Both the position numbers and the translations under genes were made by a program. 64,000 bases of DNA. Origin: RBG-16-57-11 sp964503145 (GTDB lineage Bacteria > Chloroflexota > Anaerolineae > Anaerolineales > UBA4823). The DNA lies in NCBI GenBank assembly GCA_964503145.1, contig CAZCYV010000011.1, positions 1-64,000 of the forward strand, written 5' to 3'. The notes under the pieces were generated by a model. That model was not told the DNA's origin and did not search any database. It saw nothing but the letters and a program-made list of their open reading frames with translations. This document shows, piece by piece, positions 27,621-36,446 of the stretch (within the stretch, counting starts at the first letter, position 1; every line of letters starts with the position of its first letter).

Positions 27621-28376
27621 ATGATGATTTTTGATGATTGGTGGTCAAAATCCAGGCAGATTGTGATCTTCCTTTTGCCGGTCATTGGCCTGACAGCGAT
27701 CCTGGTTGGCTGTGTGTCCCAACAGAGCCCCGCAGTCACGCAACCGCTGGCGTCGGGCGCTGGCGCTCCACCCAAGACTGCGCCAACGCCAACCGAGCTG
27801 GAGAGCTCTCCGTCCCTTCCTTCGCCAACATTGGTAGTCGAACCAACCACGTCAACCGGGCAGCCTGGCGTCACCGAACCATCGGCCGGACAGCCGGCGC
27901 CGCCGCCAATGCCTATCTGCGGCGAGGGGCTTATGCCCACACGACCGGATATGGAGGGGCCGTATTTTTTGGCCGGATCGCCTGAGAAAGCTTCGCTCAT
28001 CGAGCCTGGCATGGGCGGCACGCCCTTGATCATCCGGGGTTACGTCATCAGTGTTACCTGCCGCCCAATTGCGGGCGCCAGACTGGAATTCTGGCAGGCG
28101 GATGCGAATGGCGAATATGATCTACAGGGCTATCGCCTGCGCGGACATGTTTTTTCTGACGAGACGGGGTTCTATCAAATTGAGACCATCCTGCCTGCGC
28201 CATATGAGTCCAGGCCCAGACATATTCATGTCAAGGTGATCCCCATGGGATTGCCTGAATTGACGACGCAGCTTTATTTTCCTGAAGACTCCCCTTATCC
28301 TGAGCTGACGGTCAAGTTGAGCGATGGCCCTGAAGGGATGATAGCCGATTTTACCTTTGTGCTGGCCATCGAATGA
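27621..28376 (+). CDS. Intradiol ring-cleavage dioxygenase-like lipoprotein
   Basis: 251 aa exported protein. The N-terminus is a lipoprotein signal (IFLLPVIGLTAILVGC, lipidated Cys31) with a Pro/Thr/Ser-rich linker to about residue 105. The C-terminal half has the protocatechuate 3,4-dioxygenase-like beta-sandwich: EGPYFLAG, ARLEFWQADANGEYDLQGYRLRGH and PYESRPRHIHVKV, which supply the expected Tyr and His iron ligands (two Tyr, two His). Family members open catechol rings. Exported lipoprotein versions are known but their substrates are not established. AAGG precedes the ATG at 27621; the adjacent ATG at 27624 is also possible. The gene converges with the AAA/TPR gene after a 19-nt gap. Confidence 0.82.
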   Translation: MMIFDDWWSKSRQIVIFLLPVIGLTAILVGCVSQQSPAVTQPLASGAGAPPKTAPTPTELESSPSLPSPTLVVEPTTSTGQPGVTEPSAGQPAPPPMPICGEGLMPTRPDMEGPYFLAGSPEKASLIEPGMGGTPLIIRGYVISVTCRPIAGARLEFWQADANGEYDLQGYRLRGHVFSDETGFYQIETILPAPYESRPRHIHVKVIPMGLPELTTQLYFPEDSPYPELTVKLSDGPEGMIADFTFVLAIE

Positions 28377-28395
28377 TCGATTGATGTTACGATCC

Positions 28396-31371
28396 TTAGT
28401 GGGCAATCCGATGGGCAAACTCGGCCAGGGCGATGTGTTCGGGGATGTCTTGCAGAAATGCGTTGCGCATAGCCATGTCATTGATGAGGGCCGCACGGGC
28501 GTACATCTCTTCAATGGCTTGTTCAGCCCACTGGGCGGCGCGGGCATCGTTGCAGGCATGCAGTATTTCGCAGCAACGCAGGTAGACGCGAAGCTTCAGG
28601 CTACGGGCGAACTGTGGGTCGCCTTGGGCTTTTGCCAGCATGTTTTCGATCATGTCCAGCGCCCGCGTCTGGCCTGTTGCGCTATCGACATGCAGCGTGA
28701 TACAGGCCAGTCCGACCAATGCCTGGGCGGCAATAGCCGGGTTATCGAGATCCTTGAGGATCGTTTGCGCCCGGAGGTAGGCATTTCGGGCATCCTCAAG
28801 CCGCCCGGCGACGAGCAGCGCATCTCCTAGCAAGGCCAGGGCGGATGCCTGCTGAGAGCGCGAGCCCAGTTCTTGGGCATAGTTAAACGATTGTTCCGCG
28901 CACCCAATTGCCTGGGTCGGATTCCCTAGTGCTAACGCGATGCGTCCAAGGATGTCTTCCAGGATCGCCTCTCCGCGGCAGTAGCCGATATCCTGCGATA
29001 AAGCCAGCGCCCGCCGGACGTTTTCCTCGGCTTGAGGATACAGACCAGTTTCGCGAAAAGCGTCGCTCAGATTGATCAGGGCAATTGCTTCCCCAATCCG
29101 GTCGCTCACCTCGATACAAAGCGTTAGCGCGTGTTCAGCAAAGATGCGCGCTTCGGCATATTGCCCCAGGGCCAGGTGCGCCTCGCTCAGATTGGTCAGC
29201 AACACTCCTTCTCCGATTCGGTCGCCGATCCGATGAACGATTTCGAGCGCATCGTGATAGGCCTGGATGGATTTGGAAAATTCACCCAATGCGCTTAAGA
29301 CGATTCCGGTGTTGTTGAGCACTGACCATTCACGTCGCAAGTCGCCGCCCTGGCGGGCTAACTTCAATGCTTTTTCCAGGTGCGTCATCGCCATAGCGTG
29401 ATTGCTCTCTCCCCAACTCAACGTGCCAAGAAGTTCCTGGGCGCGGGCTTCGCCGGCTAAATATCCCTGCTCTCGGGCGATTTGTTCGGCGTATTCGAGT
29501 TGCTGGCGGCAGATCGAGGGTGCATCGCCGCGCAGATTGGCCGCTCGCGCCCAAAGCAAATGGGCGTCGACGCGCAAAGAGGGGTATGCTTCCTGGATCA
29601 GAGGGTTGGATTGGAGCAAATCGATCAGGCTTCTGGCCTCTTGGATGGCGGTGGTGTAATCGCTGACATCCAGAGCCAATTTACTTCGCCGCAGGGCGAT
29701 TTCTGCGCTCTTGTGCTGGCGATCGGGCAACTTTTCGGCCAGCTTGGTGAGTTCAGCCAGATCGGCGCGCTGAAGGTCGCGTTGCCCCATCAGATCGTAA
29801 ATGCGCTCGCGGATTGCGAGCTGGGTGAAGCGGTCGGCATCTTGTTCTGGGCTGACCAGCGTCAGGCCGCGCTGGACGTAATCCAAGGCTGTCTGATTGG
29901 CGTAGATGGCGGCGGCTTGCTCGGCTGCAATGCGTAAGTACCTGATAGCTTTTTCTGGCGATTCCGCACGCTCGAAATGGTGCGCCAACTGAGCGGCGAT
30001 TTCATCTGCCTGGTCGGCGTATAGCGCTTCGAGGGTGGTCCCAACCGCCTCGTGAAGATACGATGCCTCAACGGGATCTAGAGAGCTATAAAGATAACGC
30101 TGGAAGAGATGGTGGGCAAACCGGTAGCGTGAAATGCGCTGTTGGCCGACGCGACGGACTTCCTGTCCCTCGACCAACTGGTAAGTTTTCTGCAGGGTTC
30201 CGCTGAGGTGTTGGACCTGCTGACGCACGTCTGTTTTGTTCAGCATGGCAATCACTTCGGCGGTGAACTCGACGCCTTCCACGGATGCGGTGGTTAAATC
30301 CTGACGCAGCTCATCTTCCAGACTACGAATGCGCCCGGCAATAACCCCCTCGACGCGAGCAGGCAGGTGATCCCAGTCTGGCGAGTGAACAATAACCCAT
30401 CTTCCCTGAGCGTCTTTTGCCAGGATGCCGCGCTCTTGAAAATCACGTAGCAACTCGACCGTGAACAAGGGATGCCCCTGGGTGTGGTTGTAGAGTTTGC
30501 GGCGAAATTCCGCATCGAGGCGGTTGGGTTCTCTGTCCAGATAGGCATCGACAAAGGCGCGCCGGCTGGCAACATCGGTGCGGTTGAGATCGAGCACAAT
30601 ATCGCCGCGGTAGCGCTTCAGTTCATCGGTGATCTTGGCAAGAGAAATGCCCTCATCACTCAGAGACGTGTTGACCTCGTGAGGGCGGTATGTGCCGATG
30701 ATCATCAAACGAGAGCTTTCCAGCCTGCGGCTGAGCCGAAAGAGCAGATCGAGCGACCCGCTATCAGCCCAATGCAGGTCTTCGATGATCAACACAAGCG
30801 GCGATTGTTGGGTGAGCCTGGAAATTACATTGCTATATTGTTCGAAAAGCTGATCCTGATTTAGCCTGGCGGCTGCCACCAGAGCTGTTCCTCGATCCTT
30901 GCGAGTCAGGCGGTTGGCGAATTTTGCTTTCAGCCCGGTCTTGTCGAACAAGAATTTGCCTGTTTTTAGCGCCAGGCCGCTTCCTGGGATGAAGGTAGTG
31001 ACCAAATCGGGGCCGAACTCGAGCAGCGCTTCCATCGTGAAATTCACCAGCTTGCCCACGCGAGTTGTGTTTTCGGTGGAGATCGCTCGCCGTATTGGCT
31101 GAGACTCACTGCCGGCCAGCACGGTGAGGATCTCTCGAAAGGGGGCGTAGGGCAACTCGCTGCCCATCTGCGGATCGCAAATGCCGGCGGCGGCGATGAT
31201 CTCTCTGTGTTGCGCCTGAGCCTGATGGGCAAACTCGACTGCCAATACAGATTTGCCTGCCCCGGCATCACCGGAAAGCAGGCAAATCTGACCGTGTCCT
31301 TGCAGCGCCAGATCTAGAAAAGCGCCCAGTCGCGCCAGTTCCGCATCGCGGGCGACAAAGTGCTCAATCAT
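28396..31371 (-). CDS. Large AAA ATPase with C-terminal TPR repeats
   Basis: 991 aa protein with an N-terminal AAA_16/STAND-like ATPase: Walker A GDAGAGKS (34-41), Walker B LVLIIEDLHWAD (about 195-206) and a sensor-like LMIIGTYRPHEV. A long helical region follows. From about residue 500 to the end TPR units are obvious (for example ALEIVHRIGDRIGEGVLLTNLSEAHLALGQYAEA, ALTLCIEVSDRIGEAIALINLSDAFRETGLYPQAEENV). No HTH, cyclase or protease domain is attached. This architecture is common to signal-transducing ATPases; its partner is not identified. A plausible neighbour is the small protein encoded 80 nt upstream. The ATG lacks a good Shine-Dalgarno. Confidence 0.85.
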   Translation of the reverse strand: MIEHFVARDAELARLGAFLDLALQGHGQICLLSGDAGAGKSVLAVEFAHQAQAQHREIIAAAGICDPQMGSELPYAPFREILTVLAGSESQPIRRAISTENTTRVGKLVNFTMEALLEFGPDLVTTFIPGSGLALKTGKFLFDKTGLKAKFANRLTRKDRGTALVAAARLNQDQLFEQYSNVISRLTQQSPLVLIIEDLHWADSGSLDLLFRLSRRLESSRLMIIGTYRPHEVNTSLSDEGISLAKITDELKRYRGDIVLDLNRTDVASRRAFVDAYLDREPNRLDAEFRRKLYNHTQGHPLFTVELLRDFQERGILAKDAQGRWVIVHSPDWDHLPARVEGVIAGRIRSLEDELRQDLTTASVEGVEFTAEVIAMLNKTDVRQQVQHLSGTLQKTYQLVEGQEVRRVGQQRISRYRFAHHLFQRYLYSSLDPVEASYLHEAVGTTLEALYADQADEIAAQLAHHFERAESPEKAIRYLRIAAEQAAAIYANQTALDYVQRGLTLVSPEQDADRFTQLAIRERIYDLMGQRDLQRADLAELTKLAEKLPDRQHKSAEIALRRSKLALDVSDYTTAIQEARSLIDLLQSNPLIQEAYPSLRVDAHLLWARAANLRGDAPSICRQQLEYAEQIAREQGYLAGEARAQELLGTLSWGESNHAMAMTHLEKALKLARQGGDLRREWSVLNNTGIVLSALGEFSKSIQAYHDALEIVHRIGDRIGEGVLLTNLSEAHLALGQYAEARIFAEHALTLCIEVSDRIGEAIALINLSDAFRETGLYPQAEENVRRALALSQDIGYCRGEAILEDILGRIALALGNPTQAIGCAEQSFNYAQELGSRSQQASALALLGDALLVAGRLEDARNAYLRAQTILKDLDNPAIAAQALVGLACITLHVDSATGQTRALDMIENMLAKAQGDPQFARSLKLRVYLRCCEILHACNDARAAQWAEQAIEEMYARAALINDMAMRNAFLQDIPEHIALAEFAHRIAH

Positions 31372-31451
31372 GACGATAGGCAGTCTCGATAAAGGACTGC
31401 TCAGCCAACTGCGTTGAAGGATATCGGATATGTGCGCAGTTGTGGCTCAGG

Positions 31452-31730
31452 TCAATCAAGCTGGTTAGGTGTGCCGGTGGTGCGATTGTCTCCGGTTACT
31501 GTCGGGGGAGTCATCGATGAGAGCGTAGTCGCAGCAGTAGCGCCGAGTGCGTTGGGCGCTATGGTCTGGACAGTCCAGCTATCGCCCAGGCTCAGCAACA
31601 CTCTGCTGATCTGCCCCGGCCCAAGAGTGACGACCTTGCGCTCAGATTTTCCTGGGTTTGAGATCAAAATCTCTAAAGCGCTCGATGAGGTGTTCTTGAA
31701 AGTCATCGTTCCGACCTGGTTAGTGCTCAT
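31452..31730 (-). CDS. Small uncharacterised protein
   Basis: 92 aa protein starting MSTNQVGTMTFKNTSSSALEILISNPGKSERKVV, with alternating hydrophobic residues suggesting a small beta-sandwich up to about residue 60 and a Thr/Ser/Pro-rich tail (TTLSSMTPPTVTGDNRTTG). No signal peptide, cysteines or known motif. AGGAG lies 7 nt before the ATG at 31730, which makes translation likely; the frame extends further upstream without a ribosome site. It precedes the AAA/TPR gene by 80 nt on the same strand and could be its cargo or regulator, which is only positional inference. Two TATAAT boxes lie on the minus strand upstream (31889-31894 and 31908-31913), without clear -35 partners. Confidence 0.6.
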   Translation of the reverse strand: MSTNQVGTMTFKNTSSSALEILISNPGKSERKVVTLGPGQISRVLLSLGDSWTVQTIAPNALGATAATTLSSMTPPTVTGDNRTTGTPNQLD

Positions 31731-31953
31731 TGGTTTCTCCTGTTGTGAAAATATGATTGATCGATAGATGCCCTCCAGGTTCGGGTCTGAGGCGCGTGGC
31801 TCGGCGGCTTTTGGACATCTTCCCTTGCGGGTTTTGGGTTCCCTTCGCAACTCGTGTCTATTGGGGCAGGCAGTCGGCGAATAAATTCATTATAGCATGA
31901 ATAACGAATTATAGGGTAGAAAATATCCAAAAAACTGTGGAAGGATTGAGGAC

Positions 31954-31986
31954 AGGCGAAGCCCATCGAAAGGACGGGCTTCGCCT
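31954..31986 (-). terminator. Stem-loop downstream of the ABC exporter operon
   Basis: Arms AGGCGAAGCCC (31954-31964) and GGGCTTCGCCT (31976-31986) form a perfect 11-bp stem with an 11-nt loop, 33 nt after the stop of the ABC ATPase gene. The trailing bases on the minus strand are only moderately U-rich. Confidence 0.6.
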
Positions 31987-32018
31987 AAGAGATAGCCGCT
32001 GAAAAGCGGGGCGTTCGA

Positions 32019-32867
32019 TCAGGCGTGCTCTTCTATGGGCCGGTTGTTGTCGAACAAAGTGTGTAGTATTCGCATTTGCTCTGGCGTGATCCCCAGAGTC
32101 TCCAAAGAAGCGATATCACCGCGCAGGATAGCGCGTCCTAATTCAGATTGGCTCCACACTTTCAGGTCTTCCTCGATTGGAGAGCCGATGCAGTCGTCGC
32201 GTATGATGCGACCATCTGCCATCATCAGCACCCGATGGGTTTGACGAGCAACGTTTAGATCATGGGTGACCACAACAATAGTGGTACCCTGGCTTCGGTT
32301 TAACTCATTGATCAAAGCCATCAGTTCGTTACCCGAGACGGAATCCAGGTTGCCGGTTGGCTCATCCGCCAGTATCAGCGGCGGGTTATTGGCAAGCGCG
32401 CGAGCGATCGCGACGCGTTGGCGCTGTCCACCGGAAAGCTGGCTGGGCAGATGCTTCATGCGATCGCCAAGCCCAACCAGTTCGAGCAACTCTTTAGCGC
32501 GCTTGCGCCGGGCGCTGCTTCCCAAATATCCCATCATTGGCACTTCTACGTTCTCCAACGAGTTCAACGTCGGTAGCAGGTTGTGAAGCTGGAAGACAAA
32601 GCCTACCGTGCGGCCACGGAAGTTATCGTAGTTGCGGATTTTTGACAGGTCTTGCCCGTTCACGAAGACCTTGCCGCTGGTGGGCCGGTCCAGGGCGCCC
32701 AGCACATTGAGCAAAGTGCTTTTGCCGCTCCCGCTGGGCCCCATCACGGCTACAAGCTCGCCCGGGGCAATGGTCAGGTTGATGCGATCGAGGGCGCGGA
32801 TTTGTTCCCCGTCGCCATAGACGCGGCATAAATCCTGTGTCTCGATCATCCATTTAGACTCGGTCAT
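32019..32867 (-). CDS. MacB/LolD-type ABC transporter ATP-binding protein
   Basis: 282 aa ATPase. Walker A is GPSGSGKST (43-51), the signature is QLSGGQRQRVAIARAL, Walker B is PLILADEPTGNLD, and the H-loop His lies in TTIVVVTHDLN. The LolD/MacB subfamily is shown by the GELVAVMGPSGSGKSTLLNVLGALDRPTSGKV region. A C-terminal extension of about 50 residues (EEDLKVWSQSELGRAILRGD) is not part of the core domain. The start at 32867 was chosen for the domain start and a GGAG 8 nt upstream. It is the last gene of an operon after the double permease and the adaptor, and should energise export or lipoprotein/lipid handling by that permease. Confidence 0.9.
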   Translation of the reverse strand: MTESKWMIETQDLCRVYGDGEQIRALDRINLTIAPGELVAVMGPSGSGKSTLLNVLGALDRPTSGKVFVNGQDLSKIRNYDNFRGRTVGFVFQLHNLLPTLNSLENVEVPMMGYLGSSARRKRAKELLELVGLGDRMKHLPSQLSGGQRQRVAIARALANNPPLILADEPTGNLDSVSGNELMALINELNRSQGTTIVVVTHDLNVARQTHRVLMMADGRIIRDDCIGSPIEEDLKVWSQSELGRAILRGDIASLETLGITPEQMRILHTLFDNNRPIEEHA

Positions 32868-32884
32868 GGACAACGCTCCGGTAA

Positions 32885-34030
32885 CTATTCGCCAACCTCG
32901 ATATCCACAAAAGCCGTCATACCCCAGCGCAGCAATTCTGGTAGTTTTTCTGGTATGATCACGACGGTGTAGTTTACCCCAGAGCCTTCCGAGGCTTTTG
33001 GGGCGATGCTCTTTACCACTCCCTGGACTTCCACGCCAGGCAGAGCGTCGAAGGTTACAACGACGGGATTGCCCACTTTCACCCTGGCAGCGTCGATCTC
33101 GTTCAGATCGGTGGTTTCGATCTGGAGATCGGCAAGATCGGCGATCACCATGACCGGAATACCCGGGTTGATCCATTCACCCAGGCGTACATTGACCTCG
33201 CTGATCGTGCCCGAGAAGGGGGCGCGCAGTTCCAGATCCTCCAGTTTAGCCTGAGCGGCGCTCAGGGCAGCATGGGCGTTTTCCAGCCGGGCTTGAGCGA
33301 CGGCCAGTTCTTCGGGATCGGGGCCATCTTTCCAGGTGGCGTAATCATCGAGAGCTTTTTGCAAATTGGCCTGTGCAACTGCCAGCTCGGTCTCGTATTG
33401 CAAGCGCTTGACCGCAGCGTTATAGTCGGCCTGGGCATCGTCATAGTCTTCCTTGCGATCTTTGCGCGTCGCATCATTTTCCGGATAGTATTTATACGGT
33501 AAAAAGGCAGCATAAGCTGCATCCAGGCGCTGTTTGGCCCATGCCAGGGCCTCAGCAGTGCTCATCTTGGCCTGGGCTTGCGGGGGCGTGAAGTTATCGA
33601 GCTGGTAACGGGCATCACGCACCACCTTTTCATACAAGGCGATCGCTTCCAGGGCTTGCGTTTTAGCGGTTTCGGCGTTCTTGTACAGATCATCTAGCGC
33701 TTTTTGCGCTGCAGCGACCTCTAATTTTGCCGCAGTGATCGCCGCGTTCAGGTCTTCTTCGCCTTTCAGGCGCAACAAGACTTCGCCTTGCTGCACCTGG
33801 TCGCCCTCAGCCACCAAAACCTGTTCCACCACTCCCGGAATGGTCACGCTCAATCGAGAATACCGACCAGGAACGACTTTGCCAGTGGCGCTTACCACGG
33901 GCTTTACGTCTTCCAGGGTTTCAGGCTCTGGCGTGGGTGTGGCCTGCTGCGACAGCCCAGAGCACGCCGTCAATAGAAGCCCTGCCAGCAAGAGCAGGAT
34001 CAGCAACTGATAGCCTCGTTTTTTCATCAT
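32885..34030 (-). CDS. MacA-like periplasmic adaptor (membrane fusion) lipoprotein
   Basis: 381 aa HlyD-family protein. The N-terminus is a lipoprotein signal (LLILLLLAGLLLTAC, Cys23). Next come a lipoyl half (VVSATGKVVPGRYSRLSVTIPGVVEQVLVAEGDQVQQGEVLLRL), a long alpha-helical coiled-coil hairpin (about 100-250) and the second lipoyl half with LEDLELRAPFSGTISEVNVRLGEWINPG. The beta-barrel and C-terminal domains follow. It should link the ABC permease to the extracytoplasmic face. GGAGG precedes the ATG pair by 7 nt. The order permease, adaptor, ATPase in one direction gives a complete MacAB-type system. The substrate is unknown. Confidence 0.9.
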   Translation of the reverse strand: MMKKRGYQLLILLLLAGLLLTACSGLSQQATPTPEPETLEDVKPVVSATGKVVPGRYSRLSVTIPGVVEQVLVAEGDQVQQGEVLLRLKGEEDLNAAITAAKLEVAAAQKALDDLYKNAETAKTQALEAIALYEKVVRDARYQLDNFTPPQAQAKMSTAEALAWAKQRLDAAYAAFLPYKYYPENDATRKDRKEDYDDAQADYNAAVKRLQYETELAVAQANLQKALDDYATWKDGPDPEELAVAQARLENAHAALSAAQAKLEDLELRAPFSGTISEVNVRLGEWINPGIPVMVIADLADLQIETTDLNEIDAARVKVGNPVVVTFDALPGVEVQGVVKSIAPKASEGSGVNYTVVIIPEKLPELLRWGMTAFVDIEVGE

Positions 34031-34082
34031 GGATGCGCCTCCAAAAAATGATTTCCAATTTGTGCTAATGGTTCAGATGATA

Positions 34083-36332
34083 TTACTCGTATCTCAGCGC
34101 TTCTACCGGCTGGAGCTGAGTGGCGCGGAAAGCCGGATATAGCCCACCCAACAGTCCCAAAGAGAGCGCTACCAGGATCGCTTGGGCGAAAATCTCCACA
34201 GTCCAACGGGGACTCAATACCTGGCCCACCCAGGGGGCAAGCGAAATCAGCCAAATCATCGCGAATGCCACCCCAATGCCTGTGAATCCGCCCAGTAATC
34301 CAAGCAGCAGCGCCTCACGCAGAACCATTCCCAACACGCGCCGTCTGCGCCATCCCAGGGCTCGCAGCACGCCAATCTCTCGGGTGCGCTCGAAAACCGA
34401 CATTAGCATCGTGTTCAGCACCCCCACGCCGCCTACCAGGATCGCCAGTAAGGAGATCGAGCTTATCACCGCCCCGGAGGCCTGCATATCTGGCAATTGA
34501 TTGACAAACTCGCCAGCCAGCGCCGCGTGGACTTCAGGGAACTGTTCATTGATCCGCTCTACTATTTCGGGGGCCTGGCTGGGGTCTTTCAGTCGAACAG
34601 CCAGTAGCGTGGCCTTGCGCGGTCGTCCCATGAACGCCTGGGCATCGCGCAGCGTCATAATTGCTCCAAGTTCCTGCCAACTGACTTTAGACTCATAGAT
34701 CCCGACGATGCTGTAGCGATGCCCGCTCAACTCGATCGTGTCGCCTACCTGTTTGTTCAACACCTCAGCAACGCTGCGACCCAAGAGCACCTGGTGGTTG
34801 GTGGAAAGCGTCTCGCCTTGAGTGATTTTGACCTGCTGGATCAAAAAGCTGCGAGGTTCATAGCCCATGATGATGAGAAAGCCGCCGGTTTCTGGCAGTA
34901 CAGTGGCGGTAAACATCATGCCATTTACGTCTTGTACTTCGGGCAGGGCGGCAATCTTGACGGCCACGCGCTCGTCGATTGCGCTCAGCGAAGTATCAGC
35001 GATGTCCGCCTGGCGTAGCATAATCTGTGCTTCGCCGCTGAACATGCTTGTCATCTGATCCGCGGCGCCCAGCATCGCGGCCTGAATGGCAATGATTGCG
35101 CCGACGGTCAATCCGATCACGACCATGGTGAGAATGGTCCTTGTAGAGCGCTGCCAAAGTCCTTGAATGGCCATGCCGCCGATTGGCAGGCGGCGAAGCT
35201 TTTTCCCGCTGCTTCCGCCTTCGTAGCGCAGGGCTTCGATGGGTGTCAATTGCGAGGCGCGCCAGGCAGGGTAAAGCCCCCCGATAAGCCCAAGGAGAAT
35301 GACCACCACAATTGCCTGTTGCAGAAGCTCGGGGGTGATGTTGCCTACGTTCAGACCCAGCAAGGTCGTTGAGCGTGAGATGCTGTAGATGAGCGCATAA
35401 CCCGCACTCAGCCCAATAGCGCCGCCGGCTAATGAGACAGAAACCGATTCCATCAGGATCATCCACAATATCCGCCGTCTGCTCCAGCCGACCGCACGCA
35501 ATACGCCAATCTCTCGAGTGCGTTCCATCACGGACATGAGCTGAGAGTTCATCATCCCGACTCCGCCAATCACGATTGCCAGCCCGCCAATTGCCCACAC
35601 ATAGCCTTGCATCATCTCGGCCATGCTTTGTTGGTCTGCCAGGTCTTTCGCGCCGCTGACCATCAGGGAAGGCCATAGACGTTCGGCGCGGGCCAGGAAG
35701 CGTTCGCGCAACTGGGGGTCTTTCAGTCGAATGTAAAACAATCCGACCGTGCGTGGGCGGCCAAGCAATTCTTGCGCATCCTTCAGTTCCAACACTGCGC
35801 CGCTATCTTCAAAGGCGTCGCCGGTCTCATAGATGCCGACAATGCGATAGACGCTGCCGCTCAGCCGCAGGGAGTCGCCAACGCTTTTACCCATCACCTC
35901 GGCGGCAGCCGAGCCAAGCAGCACGGGCTTTCCACGCATTGCCTGCGTTGGGCGATCTGGGAGTTTTTCTCCCTGGATGATGTTGTAACGATCCAAAGCA
36001 AAAGAGCCGAGCGGATGACCGAAGACGAAAAAGTAGGGGTTGTTTTCGGCCTGGATGAAGCCCTGGACCATCCCACTCACTTCGGAAACCTCGGGAGCGT
36101 TGAGCAGTTCCTGTCCGACCTTTTCATCGACAGTGGAGTAGCTGATGTCGAAAGCGTCTGGCTGGCTGATTACCAGATCGGCTTTGCTGCCTTTAAGCAT
36201 CGCGCCATAGCCGGCCTGCAGACTATTGGCAAGCGCCCCCAGACCGATAATAGCTGCTACGCCGATCGCGATGCCAGTTACGGTCAGCAGGGTGCGAATT
36301 TTGCGGCGGAGGAGGTTTTTCAAGAACATCAT
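34083..36332 (-). CDS. Double MacB/FtsX-type ABC transporter permease
   Basis: 749 aa permease with two concatenated MacB-like halves. Each half has an N-terminal helix (RRKIRTLLTVTGIAIGVAAIIGLGAL; QRSTRTILTMVVIGLTVGAIIAIQAA), an extracytoplasmic MacB_PCD-like domain and an FtsX core (IVIGGVGMMNSQLMSVMERTREIGVLRAVGWSRRRI; ILVGGVGVLNTMLMSVFERTREIGVLRALGWRRRRV). Each ends in TPIEALRYE or QPVEALRYE. Typical MacB-type transporters use two separate or identical four-helix permeases; here both are fused and the ATPase is separate. The ATG pair at 36332/36329 follows GAGAAG; an in-frame GTG lies one codon earlier. A terminator separates it from tetR upstream. Confidence 0.9.
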   Translation of the reverse strand: MMFLKNLLRRKIRTLLTVTGIAIGVAAIIGLGALANSLQAGYGAMLKGSKADLVISQPDAFDISYSTVDEKVGQELLNAPEVSEVSGMVQGFIQAENNPYFFVFGHPLGSFALDRYNIIQGEKLPDRPTQAMRGKPVLLGSAAAEVMGKSVGDSLRLSGSVYRIVGIYETGDAFEDSGAVLELKDAQELLGRPRTVGLFYIRLKDPQLRERFLARAERLWPSLMVSGAKDLADQQSMAEMMQGYVWAIGGLAIVIGGVGMMNSQLMSVMERTREIGVLRAVGWSRRRILWMILMESVSVSLAGGAIGLSAGYALIYSISRSTTLLGLNVGNITPELLQQAIVVVILLGLIGGLYPAWRASQLTPIEALRYEGGSSGKKLRRLPIGGMAIQGLWQRSTRTILTMVVIGLTVGAIIAIQAAMLGAADQMTSMFSGEAQIMLRQADIADTSLSAIDERVAVKIAALPEVQDVNGMMFTATVLPETGGFLIIMGYEPRSFLIQQVKITQGETLSTNHQVLLGRSVAEVLNKQVGDTIELSGHRYSIVGIYESKVSWQELGAIMTLRDAQAFMGRPRKATLLAVRLKDPSQAPEIVERINEQFPEVHAALAGEFVNQLPDMQASGAVISSISLLAILVGGVGVLNTMLMSVFERTREIGVLRALGWRRRRVLGMVLREALLLGLLGGFTGIGVAFAMIWLISLAPWVGQVLSPRWTVEIFAQAILVALSLGLLGGLYPAFRATQLQPVEALRYE

Positions 36333-36398
36333 CACTTCTCACTAATAACGATTTGTGTTTGCGGCGATGATTGCATTTATCTTTTCTTGACAAAAATA

Positions 36399-36418
36399 TA
36401 CGGCGCTGCTGCGCCGTA
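36399..36418 (-). terminator. Rho-independent terminator of tetR
   Basis: Arms TACGGCGC (36399-36406) and GCGCCGTA (36411-36418) form an 8-bp GC-rich stem with a 4-nt loop, 28 nt after the tetR stop. On the minus strand it is followed by ATATTTTTG, a good U-tract. It insulates the ABC operon from tetR. Confidence 0.75.
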
Positions 36419-36446
36419 ATTGTTTCCTTCCGGCGTGAGCGCAGGT

